Positions 12,293-23,420 of a stretch of 64,000 bases of DNA are shown here, in pieces (position 1 is the first letter of the stretch; every line of letters begins with the position of its first letter). The notes under the pieces were generated by a model. It was not told where the DNA came from. It worked only from the letters and a program-made list of their open reading frames with translations, and did no database searches. Origin of the DNA: Isoetes taiwanensis (Eukaryota; Streptophyta; Lycopodiopsida; Isoetales; Isoetaceae); contig JAJEKV010000008.1 of assembly GCA_021234155.1 (NCBI GenBank), forward strand, positions 13,887,410 to 13,951,409, read 5' to 3'. The position numbers and the translations under genes were made by a program.

Positions 12293-12870
12293 TCGGCACT
12301 TATCAAGAAGGCTGAAAAATGATACAGCAGAGATGAGTGCCACCAAGTTGCATCTGTAATAGCAAACTCAGCAGCAGTTGTGCTGTCATCTGACCTCAGA
12401 GTTCTGCTAATGGAAGTTCCTCATCCTGTTGAAATTCCCAGAGTTTCTGCCGGCCAAAAGATTATGGTATTTTGCTTATTATCAAAGATTCTATGTTTTC
12501 CCTAAATGTAGTCGTCGTAACTTATAACTTTGTGAGCAGGATCGTTCGGGTTCATCTGAGCATCCACAACTTGGAGTTTATGAAATGGTACTTCAGCCTG
12601 TCTGGATTGCCCAGCAGAAATGTGCTGCAAAAAGAAAATCCGCCCTGTTGCTTGGCAGAATTAATTCAAAGTTTATACTTTTGAACTCGGGCTCAGAAAA
12701 ATGGAGGTTTAATTTGGGAATCTTCAATCATTTCTAAGATCTTAAATGAAAAATGTTGGTCTTTCTTGCCTGCAAGCAATCCTGTGCTATGGGGATGGAT
12801 TTCCTTGAGGAGCTGGATTTGAAGCCACAGGCCATCATCAAACAAAAGAAGAAGCATAAGCCGATGTAGC
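12293..12870 (+). pseudogene. Spliced gene fragment, unknown product
   Basis: Three plausible pieces. Exon a (12293-12466, 58 codons) follows a TTACAG acceptor and ends at ATG|GT. It includes CHQVASVIANSAAVVLSSDL and VLLMEVPHPVEIPRV but has one in-frame TGA near its start (12320). A 73-nt intron ends at GCAG, and exon b (12540-12737) reads DRSGSSEHPQLGVYEMV, QPVWIAQQKCAAKRKSALL, and ends in a stop. Further on, MGMDFLEELDLKPQAI with a basic KQKKKHKPM tail and a stop lies at 12789-12869. Codon choice and splice sites look gene-like. No family is recognised. It could be the 3' end of a real gene or one captured by a transposon. Confidence 0.4.
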
Positions 12871-12935
12871 AAGTTATCGCCTACATTTGCTTTGACAATA
12901 AACAGGTGATTGCCTGCAAGAAAAAAAAATTTAGT

Positions 12936-13500
12936 TTAGCAATTGATCAGGAAATCATTCCAAGCGGAATAAAAAATTATCTGTTCTGTGTTCTTGTACA
13001 TGCCAGTGCGTGGCCGGGCCACCGGATCTGGGCGCGGCAACAGGATGGGTGCGGCAAAGCCAAACAGAAGAAACGTGATGAGGGAGCTGGGCATGGGTAT
13101 GCCAGAAGCGCCTGGTGGATCCATCACTGGCCAGCTCCTTTGCCTTTGTGGAAAAAAACAGAGCTTTTGTAGCGCCCTTCTTGCCATAGCCAAGAAACAC
13201 CTGCATTACTGCATCCATATCTGAAACTTCAGGGGGCGGTTGAAGAACCTGCTGCACTGGGGATTGATTTAACATATTGCGCTTTCTGGGCCCAGAAACT
13301 CCTCAACTAAGGACCCGGTTGCAGAGGACATCTATCACAGGCGCCATACCTTCGAAAGTACGTCTTATGATAGCGAGGTTGTTCCGGCGGCTCCTTGCCT
13401 TCCATAGCCCAAGCAATAGCCTGCCGATCATTGCTTGCATCAGAACAGAAGATCGCAGAACAGGGGTGAACAGAGGGGTGCCTTGGTCCAGCCATAGCCC
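12936..13500. other. GC-richer stretch with overlapping open frames
   Basis: The GC content rises relative to the surroundings, and open frames exist on both strands (minus 12955-13275 and 12936-13193; plus 12988-13224 and 13277-13504). None resembles a family I know, and the overlapping frames on opposite strands are typical of GC-rich non-coding DNA. Repeated GCC/CGG-flanked strings such as CATAGCC...AAG occur at 13185, 13400 and 13490. Confidence 0.3.
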
Positions 13501-14452
13501 TTAATGGCTTCTTCGACCAGAAGAAAAGGAGGAGGTTTGGTTTGGGCCATCACAAATTTCCCTCTCTTTTATTTTAGAAAACAGAAAATAATGTACGTGT
13601 CAAGCTGTGGCTCTTCTCAGCCCAGAAATATTACACTTGAAATTTTATAAGAACAAATTATACTGCTTTACATAGGTAGTGAAAAGCTTTAACTTATGAG
13701 TAATTTAATAAAAATGTAGATAGAAAAATAAAACTTGTAGGAATTGCTCTCCTATAAAGGCTAAGTATCGATGATATCATTTTACAAGCAAAATAAAGTC
13801 TCTTGTAATTTAATCCATTCCCTCAGTTCAATAATTCAGTCTTTTAAATTAAAGTAAATTAAAGCAATAACCAGTTCAATCAAAAGCAATGAAGCAGAAT
13901 TTTTATATTGCCGTGCACTAATAGGCGGCTACGCATTGGGGCTACCAAGCAGGCTTTGGTCCAAGAGTCACTAAACTACAACGCTAAAGCTGACAATTTC
14001 CGGTAAAGGGAATGCACCGTGTGTCTGAAGCAACGTTTTTCTTGATTTAGGGCAGCCACTAGACTCACAGCCACCTGCCATTTCGAACTTTCAAGGCCCT
14101 GCCATCATTGTCCCACCATCTTGGGTTCTCCAATGTTTGCGCGAGAAAATTTGAAGACTTCATTTTTAATGACGAGCAAAAAAGATTCTAAAACTTCACC
14201 ATATAGGGTGCTGGCGCTCGTGGGGTGCTTGGCCGATGCGAAACTGTACCCCACCTTATCTTTACGCTTAACTTCACCAAATAGTCTATGTGGACTTGGG
14301 TCTGCGACATATGAACCCATTAGCATTAACCACCCCTCGATGCAACATGCTAATCTTTTCCAACAAGAAGTTGTTAGGTCTGGTTGTGGTGATTTAGTCC
14401 AATCGCGACTATGCCATGCTTACGACATCCAAATTTTTAGAAACAAATTCTA

Positions 14453-16914
14453 CTCTCAGCTCATGGACAATGTATGAACGTGAAACTAATCCTGTAATGG
14501 CTCTTCAACTGGGTTTGCATAGTAGCCACCCATGGATCCCCCTACATAAGCCAAGCTACGTTCTCGCTTTTAAGTTACGTAGTACCTCGCCTATATCCAT
14601 CGCTTAGGCTAGTCGGGTATACCGTAATCACCGATCCCAACAAAGGGCTTGAGTTTAAATGATTTAGCTACAAATTACGCTACTTGGAGGGAGCCAAGGA
14701 ACTATGTCTATCCGCCTCGACCTCGATAGTGACTTTGAGAACATGAAGGCCGGCCATACTTTATGCATTTGCATATAAAAACAAAGGTAATTTCAATTCT
14801 ACCTCGGGGCCTCGGGATGATTTTTCATACTGGACAAAAGCATTTAGGCTCGAATGTTCACCAAGCTACAATTCAGTCTTTCTTTCTAACCTTGAAACTT
14901 GATCATGCAGATGCAAGGTTCACTTCATTGTCCACAAATGTATGAAATGCAGAGCCGTGATGGTTTCCAATGGGAGGCACCTCGGCATTGCTCTAGCGTG
15001 GAGGATGGAGCCACATCGAATTTTCTTTGATGTCACCATCGAATTTTCATTTGAATGCCTTTATCCAAGATTTCATGAGGTCTGCTTTCATTAATCCATA
15101 TTTGCCAATATGCGCCTAATGAAACAGAAAGTGTGCGTTTGTCGACTAGATTCTTTAATAATTGTTGTATCTAGTGTCATCGCGAAATGATGCTGTAATA
15201 TTATGCCGCCTTTATCATGATCATAGTTCCTTTGTAACCTTGTAAAAGTTTTGTCGTAGAAATTGTTGTCCCCTAGGCTTTGTGCGCTTTGTTGGTGCAA
15301 ATAATATATATCTCTTTTATCCACTCTAGGTCCCATGGAGTGTGTGTGATTCCAAAGGGGCCTCAAGGTTGGCTGAAAATCCCAATATTTCCAACGCGAT
15401 TGGTGCATCTACGCTTCTGGGATCGCTACGTAGTACACCCTTTATAACTCCCCTTTATTGCTAAGGAATTAGTTGGAACCTGGGTTTTGGGCATCAAGAA
15501 AAACTGTGAGACATTTCCCAATGGGCATATTTGGCTTCGTGCCCAATCAACAGTCGATAATTCTTCCTGTTCTTCAGTTTAACCTGTTATCTTTGATTCA
15601 AATGTGACTAGTCACATGTCGTAATCTTTGACCAAAGTGGATAGAGCTTCTTCAATCAAGTTACTTTGTTTACCAAGCTTAGGCACCATTGTTGCAAGAC
15701 CTCTACCGCTTGAATTTATATTTTGTTACTTTGACAATCGGGCCATAAGCATGCAAACAAGTAACTTTGTAGAAGCATTATTTGTACCAGGCCATTTTGT
15801 GCATCCCTCGGATATTAGATCTTATTTGATTAAAAATTTTCTAATAATAAGCTATTTCAAATATGTATGTTTTGTATATTTGTTGATTGGTCTCAGACAC
15901 TTAACATTCCACTTCATTTGTGTCGCTACGTGTACTGGAGCATACTTCAAGATTCTCAAATTTTGGAGACTCCTTTCATATTTGCTATGGGCTATAGGTC
16001 AAAAAAGAATAGATTGATATGCGACAAATGACATTGGCACTACTTTTAAGGACATCAATATTGAAGATCGATCCTTTTGATGGAGTATTTTCTCACACGC
16101 CATAGGTCCATCTCATTCAAAGAAAAGGTAATAAAGCTTATCAAACAAGATCATGTTGTGTTAGTGTTTAGACAGCTAGATAATCGTATTGTGTTTAGGT
16201 AAGTTGGATGATCTAGGTGTATTTTCACTATTCTCAAGTCAGATATGTTGGAGGAAACCGTAATATCTATGTTGATCATTTGCTAACACTCCATGTAGTT
16301 GTTATACATTGTGGACTTCGAAATCGCTTCAGCCCAGAATATCTATATCCAAGAACTTATATAACTTAACCATTATGGTTTCCAACAAGCCGGCCAAATT
16401 TCACATCCGGAACTTCATCCAGCATATTCTATGATGGTCATATTTGTACATTGTGGAATCTGTAACTTGAGCAGTCCTTATGATATTGATGCCATATTCA
16501 TCCCTAATGCGCATTTACAACAAACATTTGATTGTTAGGATGCTACAAATGTAAAAGAAACAACATTAGGAATCAGAACAGGCACAAAGATCCTTATTAG
16601 ACAAGAAGATAGTCACAATATGTACCAGTTTCTGCCTTCAGTGTAGTACCATGTGAAAGAGTTGGGCAGCAGGTCCAACATGTTTGGGCAAATAGATTTG
16701 TGTGGATCTGCAAAGGGGTGAGTAAATCTTGGACATCTGAAATAGGCAAAGCAAGAATTTTCCAAAACAGAGTTATTCTCATCTTCATTTTGTAATCATT
16801 AGCTTTATTTATTCCGCTTAGTAGACTGACAAATTATTGCTACATTTTTCTTATCTTCTATTGTTTATGCTTAACAGATATTTGCAAGGGCAGCTTTTGA
16901 GACATTCTCAAATC
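14453..16914 (+). pseudogene. Tocopherol-cyclase-like gene, C1 copy, 3'-truncated
   Basis: Counterpart of 58933-61369. Exon 1 (about 14463-14775), exon 2 (about 14908-15068), exon 3 (15330-15577), exon 4 (about 15925-16130) and the first 37 nt of exon 5 (16878-16914) are recognisable with the same GT and AG borders. The reading frame is broken in every exon, nearly always where C2 has CAG or CTG; for example the SSQ-VLQ boundary and the EKNWG region near 15505 (one GG lost). The duplication ends in exon 5, so the C-terminal 70 or so residues are missing. This truncation is real sequence structure, whereas many of the frameshifts may not be. Confidence 0.8.
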
Positions 16915-17927
16915 ATAGAAGGTATGTATTACAAGAAGGGCGCAAGATCAACCATCAGCTATGATCTTTGCGATGCAAAAGGCGTTTAGGCATAGTATTC
17001 ACAACACCGGATCGTGCAATCGGACTTCACATGCCACCAACTAAACATCAAAAGCAGGATCGTATATAATTTGGATCCTTTAGATGAGGAGAAAATTTTT
17101 GAAATTTGCAGAAGTTCTTTTTGATGATGATGAAATGTAAAACCATTCTGTAGTTTTCAGAACTCATGTGAAGTTTTGTGCTTCATCTGTAAAAATGAGT
17201 TTGTCTTGATTTCTTTTGAAGATTTGAATTCTTACGGAAACACTTGATTCCTTTGTTTGTGAGATGAATTGAATATGAATTTTCATTGAAATGAATCGAG
17301 GTTACAATAACAATTATGTACATAAGAAAAGATATACATTGATTTAAGTAACGAGGTGACTCATGCACCTACATACTTCCCAATACATATGTTCCTCTCG
17401 GGTTCCGGCTTTTTGTTGCTTCTAATCTTAAAACTTCAAGCATGAACACTCTAACATCAACTAGATCTTGGTCTGAAATGTCCACAACCTGCGGTTAACC
17501 ACACTTTGTCAATATGAGAAGTTTGGTTTAGCTACATTTAAGTTGACTTACTAGATCGGCAACAATATATTCACTCCTTTTAAGTACCCCCTCACAAATT
17601 TGTGCATAAGCGAACATCTGGCGGAATACATGAATGACCATCGGTTTTGAAGAAGGCGTTCGGAAATTTTCACAACATCGAGGTTGTAAAGCTGAAATTA
17701 TTGTGTCCAAGCAATTCCGGGAACACACTCAAAGTTTGTTGCATTGTGCCACAATGACAAAATGCAATGAGCAAGCACTAACCTCTCAATATGCCTTACG
17801 CCATGCAAGCCCGAAGCTATCAAAGTGATATATCCACTGGTTTATATCTGCATGCGCGACACCGTGCGATGCTAACCACCCCAATTAGGGTCCACACCTA
17901 AAAACAATGATAACAAAAAAGACCACA
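16915..17927. other. Unique DNA next to the C1 breakpoint, no confident gene
   Basis: Starts immediately after the duplication ends. A minus-strand frame at 17528-17728 (66 codons, HVFRQMFAYAQICEGVLKRS) looks somewhat protein-like but matches nothing I know. Short GATGATGATG and TTTTTGAAATTTG strings are the only other regularities. Confidence 0.4.
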
Positions 17928-18655
17928 TGTCGTTGTTCAAAAAAATCTACATGTGGTTATGTGGAGGTGTGGTTTATTAAGGAGGCGGTGTAGTTTTTTA
18001 TGGAGCTATAGTTTTTTTTTTTTTAAGGTGTGGTCTTTTTTTGAGGGTGTCATTTTTCTAAAAAAGAAGTGTTGCTTATTTTTTTGAGGGGTGTTGTTTT
18101 AAGAAGGTGTTGTTTTTGAGGTGTAGTTTATAGCTAGGTGTAGTTTTAAAAGTCGCTTTTTATGGATATAGTTTTTGAAGTGTGGTTTATAAGGAGGTGT
18201 AGTTTTAAGTGGTTGTTTTTAAGGAAGTATGGTTTTCTGAAGTGGTATAATTTTTTTAATCGAGGTGTTTTTTTTGAGGTGTCGTTTATAAGTGGGTGTA
18301 GTTTTTAAATAGCTATTTTTAAAAAGTATGGTTTTGAAGTGTGGTATATAAGCGGGTGTAGTTTTTAAGTGTATTTTTTTTTAATGAAGTATGGTTTTAG
18401 TGGTGTAGTTTATAACTAGGTGTAGTTTTAAGAATTTGTTTTTAAGGAAGTATTTTTTTTTTTTTTGTGTGGTTTATATAACTAGGTATAGTTTTACGTA
18501 GCTTTTTTTTAAAGTAAGTATGGTTTTGAGGTGTGGTTTTAAGTAGGTGTAGTTTTAAGTGGTACGTTTTACGAAGTGTGGTTCTCTGGGTGGCGTAGTT
18601 TTTAAGCGACTATTTCTTAAGTATAGTTTTTGAGGCTAATTTTTAAGCAAAGCAC
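17928..18655 (+). repeat. Degenerate G/T-rich tandem array
   Basis: Successive units read like GTGTGGTTTATAAGGAGGTG then TAGTTTTAAGTGG and TTTTTAAGGAAGTATGGTTT, with a period of roughly 55-65 bp that drifts. The plus strand has almost no C across 700 bases, a strong strand asymmetry. No coding potential. The left edge (17915-17960) carries ACATGTCG/ACATGTGG strings also seen in the A/C-rich repeats at 24060-24440, so the two arrays may be related in opposite orientation. Confidence 0.8.
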
Positions 18656-18736
18656 CACCACGGAATATTGTTTGTGTGCTCAACTTTGGGAATGTAGCGT
18701 ATTGTTTTACATTCGTGAAAAATAACTTCAGCGGTT

Positions 18737-19822
18737 AGATCCAGCGTGGCTCAAACATGCCACGTGGGCTCCAACATGCCCTTAGGTGCCAACATGCCAA
18801 GGTGGCTCAAAGCATGCCACCTAGGCACCAACATGCCACCTAGGCTCAAACATGTCAAGGTGGCTCAAATATGCCATGCGGGGCTCCTATATGCCACCTA
18901 TAGGCTCCAACATGCCGCGTGGGCTCCAACATGCCGCCTAGGGCTAGCGTGCCTCAAACATGCCACCTAGGGCTCCAACATGACACCTAGGCTCAAACAT
19001 GCCAAGGTGGGTTCAAACATGCCACGTGGGCTTCATGCCACCTAGGCTCCAACATGTCGGTGGCTCAAACATGCCATGTGGGCTCCAACACGCTAAAGCT
19101 GGCTCAAGCATGCTCCCTAGGCACCAACATGCCACCAAGGCTCAAACATGCCTAGGTGGCTCAAACATGCCATCTTGGTCCAACATGCCACCTATGCCAA
19201 GGTGGCTCAAACATGCCACCTAGGCTCCAACATGCCACCTAGGCTCAAATATGCCCTTGTGGTCCAACATGCTAAGGTGGCTCAAAATGCCACACGCAGC
19301 TCCTACATGCCACCTAGGCTCCAACATGTCGATGGTGGCTCAAACATGCGTGGAGGGCTCCAACATACCACCTAGGCTCCAACATGCCACCTAGGCTCAA
19401 ACATACCAAGGTGACTCAAACATGCCACGTGGGCTCCAACATGCCAAGGTGGCTCCAACATGCCACCTAGGCTCCGAGATGCTAAGGTGGCTCAAACATG
19501 CCAAGGTGGCCCAAACATGCCTGTGAGGGATCCAACATGCCACCTAGGATCCAACATGCCACCTAGGATCCAACATGCCAAGGTGGCTCAAATATGCCAT
19601 GTGGGCTCCAACATACCACCCAGGCTCCAACATGTCAGGTGGCTCAAACATGCCACCTAGCCTCCAACATGTCACCTAGGCTCAAACATGCCAAGGTGGC
19701 TCAAACATTCCCAGCTCAACATGCCGCCCTAGGCTCCAACATGCCAAGGTGGCTCCAAACATGCCGTGGGCTCCAACATAACATCTAGGCTTAAACATGC
19801 CAAGGGTGGCTCAAACATGCCA
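18737..19822 (+). repeat. CATGCC/CCTAGG satellite, main block
   Basis: More than 50 imperfect tandem units of about 19-22 bp. The two commonest variants are CTCAAACATGCCACCTAGG and CTCAAACATGCCAAGGTGG, with CTCCAACATG as a frequent alternative start and CCACGTGGG as a third end. Units alternate irregularly. The CCTAGG and AAGGTGG/CCACCT strings are mutually complementary, so neighbouring units can pair. Open frames across it (for example 18746-18970) are repeat translations, not genes. Confidence 0.95.
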
Positions 19823-20470
19823 AAAGGTTCTTGAAGGGTTTACGTTTTGGAGGCTGGCGTTTTGGTCATTTGCACTTGGGCGTTCTTTGAGAAGTCAGTT
19901 GAAGACGAAAGCAACCAGCCCGACACAACGAGTTTGGATCTATCCTCTCTCGGTGGCAATCAAAAGTCAAGAGTCGCTTTTAAAGTATCAAGACATTGTT
20001 TGGGATTATTACGTATGGCCCGATAAATTTGGACCTCGTTTCTTAGGTTGTCATGGCTCGCATGCATATTTAGAGATGGTGCAATCGAGTTATCCATGAA
20101 AACTAGCATGTTTTGGCCTTCAAAATGTAAACCTGTGTGTTGCTAGGTTATTGAAGGGTTTATGTTTTGGAGGCTTATATCCTAGTTTGATTCAACCAAG
20201 ATCTTGCATGCTGTCATCACGTAGGGGCGGTGTTGAAGCCGGAAGATGGACCCTTAAAACCTTCCGAACATTTTGTCCCAAATGCCCTCTCCCTATATTA
20301 CGGCAATGGATGTGCAACTTTCGACTCGAAACTATAAATTGGCCACATAGTACTAGGCTCCAGCAGAACACATGGCTCAAACATGCCACTAGGGTCATAA
20401 AAAACCCTTTCAAATGATTTATTTTTGAAAGAATGAGATACAAGTTTGTATGTTTTCTTATGGTTGAAAT
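19823..20470. other. Spacer between satellite blocks
   Basis: Non-satellite DNA containing a diverged direct repeat: TTGAAGGGTTTACGTTTTGG at 19832 and TTGAAGGGTTTATGTTTTGG at 20151. A frame at 19797-20099 begins in satellite and has no recognised domain. A few isolated satellite units appear at 20348-20395. Confidence 0.5.
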
Positions 20471-20812
20471 GTTGTGCCCCTAGGCTCAAGCATGCCCTTA
20501 GGCTCAAACATGCTAGATTGGCTCATGCATGCCATATAGACTCAAATGTACCACATACTCGACTCAAACATGCCACCTAGGCTCAAGCGAGCCCTAGGGT
20601 CAAACATGTCCTAGGCTCAAACATGCCACATAGCCTCAAATAGGCGCCAAATGCCACATAGGCTCAAACATGCCACCTAGGCTCAAGCATTGCCCCCTTA
20701 GGTCAAACATGCCCTAGGCTCAAATATGCCACATAGGCTTAAACATGCCACCTGGCGTCAAACATGACCGTGGCTCTAACATGCCCCTAGGCTCAAACAT
20801 GCGCATGTTTGT
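20471..20812 (+). repeat. CATGCC/CCTAGG satellite, second block
   Basis: About 17 units, mainly of the form GGCTCAAACATGCC followed by ACATA, ACCTA or CTTA. It is the same family as the main block but enriched for the ACATAGG ending, which suggests local homogenisation separate from the first block. Confidence 0.9.
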
Positions 20813-21304
20813 GGTCGAAATCTGCTTAAGTTGGAGCAGAGTGGCAATGTAGAGTGGAATAGTGGCATAATGTGACATGGCAATGATATGGCACTAGAAT
20901 GATGAGAATTGGCATGAAAAAAGCAAGCAAAATTCTTTCTTTTTGAGAAGGTGACTATTTGCAAAAATTATGGGAGATGACATGGCATGAGTATGGTGAG
21001 GTGGCAAAGATGAGTGGTGAGGTGGCAAAATATAAAGGGGTGGAAAATAAAGGAATTTGCCTACACAACTTTTCAATTTATAGAAAAACACATTTCTCCA
21101 TGGTGACATGGCATTTCTTTGGATGGTGGGCATGTGACATGATGACTAAGCATTTTATGCACTTTAGATAGAAAATGACTAGGCCAATTAAAAAGGGGGA
21201 AAGGGATTTTATGAGTGAGATAAGTAATAGTGGCAAACAAGACGTGGCATTGGACTATGCAAAAGTTGTGTTGTACTATAGAGGGTCTAGCCTGAGTCCA
21301 TTGA
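20813..21304. other. Inter-satellite spacer rich in GTGGCA/GACATGGCA
   Basis: Repeated short strings GTGGCAA, GACATGGCA and GAGGTGGCAAA occur at irregular spacing (20840-21140). There is no recognised gene; short frames on both strands are unsupported. Confidence 0.5.
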
Positions 21305-21395
21305 GGGCTCAAACATGCCCTGGCTCAAACATGGCACATGGCTCAACTGGACATGTGGCTCAAACATGCCACATAGACTCAACATGAGACATGGC
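21305..21395 (+). repeat. CATGCC satellite, third block
   Basis: Four to five units (GCTCAAACATGCCCTG, GCTCAAACATGGCACATG, GCTCAAACATGCCACATAG) that close the satellite domain. Confidence 0.85.
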
Positions 21396-22595
21396 AAAAT
21401 TTAAAAATGACAAAATTTAGAAAAACATGCATGATATAGTTATACCGCATCCAATGGCCAAGATGAGCAACTGAGATTGTGATCCGAGTATTGCATTGTA
21501 AAAGTGTTTTTTTTTTTCCTTTTAAGAACGGTACTGCTATTTTTGTTCACTAGATAGGAAAATTTGTATATAAGGATCCGATAGAAAGTATTTCTGTACA
21601 AGTGCGTAAAAGTTCAATTATAATTAAATCTAAATCCTAATCGCCTTGTTCATGCTAAAACACCACATCCTTAATGGTTTGAATACCATAAAATATTTGG
21701 ACTATTCACTCTATTATGGGAAACTTGGCCATGCAAATATCTTCTTCTAACACCCTTGTTTTTTAAGGAAATTTGTCTCCCCAAACGTTGTTTCATCAAA
21801 TTGGAATGCACCGAGGATCCCAACTTGTTTGAACATTTGTCTAATTGTGAGGAAACGAAATTCTTAATTTACCCTTATAATCTAAGTGGCGTCAATGTCT
21901 AGCATAGTGTGGAGAAATTATGGTTCTAACTTGATATCCATGGGTATTGTCTATATCCTTGTTGCATATAATGGTAATCCATTAAACTATGCCTAGAAAC
22001 TAACTTTGATTTTTGAATAAGTGTGTCCCCTTGCAGGGCCACCATGCTTGAAATTTTTCAATGGTCTAGTCCTTTTGTCCATCATTTCCACATTGTTGAT
22101 GCACAATACCTTTAAATTAATGAGACATATAAGCCAATTAATGATAAGACATGTAAGAGTGGCCCTCGTTATTCAAGTGGTGCCTAGGCGACCCCGGATA
22201 TATCGATTACTAGCCATGGAAGCTTTGTGAGCGAGGGGGCCCGCAGCGGACGATTTCGATGATGCTTCTCCTATATTTGCGAATTTTGGTGTTTTGCACG
22301 TGCAACACGCATTGAAATGTATGGCAAATTTTGTGTATTTTGTTGTGTTTCAATGATTTTAATATGTATTTTATTCCTCTTTCAATGGTAAGCCAATGAA
22401 AAACAAAAACAATTAACACTTAGATATAAGGTCGATGTCAAATTAGAATGATAGATGAACCGTTCGACATAGTATAGCCCAATGGGTTGCGCGAGCCCAC
22501 CAATACGTTGTAGCAATGGATCCAATCTATTTTTAATCTGGCTACCATAGATAACGGATGGCCGAGATGGAATGGCGGTCGAAATCCACGTGTCC
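21396..22595. other. AT-rich DNA, no gene recognised
   Basis: Contains an internal T run (21505-21520). I see no domain or splice-supported coding sequence. The frame at 22021-22230 (69 codons) is not recognisable. Confidence 0.4.
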
Positions 22596-22712
22596 TAACT
22601 ATGTGTTTCTTCTCGCTAATTTGAATGGCTCAAATTAAATCTTCATTATTGTTTTTAACTATGTGTTTCTTCCCGCTAAGATGAATGGCTCCAGATTAAA
22701 TGTTTTTAGACG
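22596..22712 (+). repeat. Two-copy tandem duplication, about 62 bp
   Basis: AACTATGTGTTTCTTCTCGC...TTGAATGGCTC at 22598 is repeated at 22656 as AACTATGTGTTTCTTCCCGC...ATGAATGGCTC, each followed by a variant of AGATTAAAT. Confidence 0.85.
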
Positions 22713-22719
22713 GCCTAGA

Positions 22720-23200
22720 TTTGATCTAGGCCTCCTCACACGATTGGTTGGGCGGTGTGCCTTGCCTTTTTCTACGGTTCCCCTCTCAGCGGGCGCGAGA
22801 ATGCTTGGGCGACTTTGATTATCGCCATAGCCGGCCGGCTTGGCCACCGGAGCCATCCATGGATCAAATCGGGGAGCGGCGGTAGAAGAAAAGCGGTCTA
22901 TGCGGTCGCTTGGCGCAGTAATGTGGCGGCTCTCCCGCCCTGCGATTCGATTCGGAATGGGATACCCGGCTTAATGTTACGTATTTTTCTTTCTCTCTGT
23001 TCTTCTTGATTCGCCACTTTTGTGCTTCACGGAACTTTCAATCCGTTCCGGCAAACATAACCAGTTTGGTACTTTATTCTTTCGCCATGGCTGGAGCTCC
23101 TACACCTTCAAAAGCTTTGCCCTTTTTTTTTCCTCCATTTTTTTCCCCCGGACCAAAGCAAGTCTTTGAGATGGGAGATCGAGAAGCATTCTTTTAGCAT
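22720..23200. other. GC-rich island with open frames on both strands
   Basis: A local GC-rich patch. The plus frame 22755-23009 begins MCLAFFYGSPLSGRENAWATL. The string FFYGSP resembles part of the APE-type endonuclease of LINE elements (compare the usual YGSP segment), but no catalytic motif follows. The minus frame 22659-22856 overlaps it. I treat this as a possible degraded retroelement or non-coding island. Confidence 0.2.
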
Positions 23201-23420
23201 AATAGTCTCTGCTAATAGTCTCGCCCTTCCATGGCTTTTCCTCAATGATATTTTTAAATTTATTGCAACAAGCCAACTCCGCCATGGCATTTGTCGTGCA
23301 CTATGTTGAGGATATTTCTCAATGACCCGTTGTTGCGAGGATTTATTTAAATTTTTGGGGATTCGGAAGAGCTGAAATCATCATGTTAAGGTCTGTGGCC
23401 TTGATTTTAGGGGTATTCGA

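Larger units (their letters stand above)
11426..13685. other. C1-specific segment absent from C2
   Basis: C1 and C2 match up to ATGTTAAGAT (11426, C2 58151) and again from AAAAGCTTTAACTTATGAG (about 13681, C2 58155). The 2.26 kb between is missing from C2. There are no Helitron ends, terminal inverted repeats or target duplications at the joints. A minus-strand coding-like stretch runs through the left joint, so a deletion in C2 is more likely than an insertion in C1. Unlike flanking C1 sequence, this part keeps many intact CAG/CTG trinucleotides (for example 12290-12680). Confidence 0.8.
1..16914 (+). repeat. Segmental duplication, copy 1 (C1)
   Basis: The whole stretch aligns collinearly and in the same orientation with 39914-61369. 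Position 1 corresponds to 39914, and similarity ends abruptly inside the last exon of the tocopherol-cyclase-like gene (16914 = 61369). C1 lacks the 6.8-kb insertion found at 41909-48710 and has about 2.26 kb (11426-13685) missing from C2. Outside CAG/CTG sites the copies are nearly identical: the 103-codon frame at 2971-3282 differs from its partner by a single codon. The duplication is therefore probably recent. The left end lies outside the window. Confidence 0.95.

Noticed and set aside
11426-13685. A second Helitron or other transposon inserted in C1
   Set aside because: The joints show no TC/CTRR ends, hairpin, inverted repeats or target duplication, and a coding-like stretch crosses the left joint. 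Deletion in C2 fits better.
1-16914. RIP-like or deaminase-driven mutation of one duplicate
   Set aside because: Such processes give C-to-T or A-to-G changes without indels; here CAG/CTG sites change to mixed bases with length changes and the affected copy switches locally.
18746-19788. Several plus-strand frames with MPRWLKHAT-like repeats
   Set aside because: These are translations of the 20-bp satellite; the unit length is not kept in frame, so no repeat protein is encoded.
18737-21395. CRISPR-like array (repeat plus spacers)
   Set aside because: Units are contiguous with no unique spacers of constant length and drift in sequence; this is eukaryotic satellite DNA.
22755-23009. LINE endonuclease based on FFYGSP
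   Set aside because: A six-residue resemblance with no catalytic motifs or reverse transcriptase nearby is not enough to call an element.
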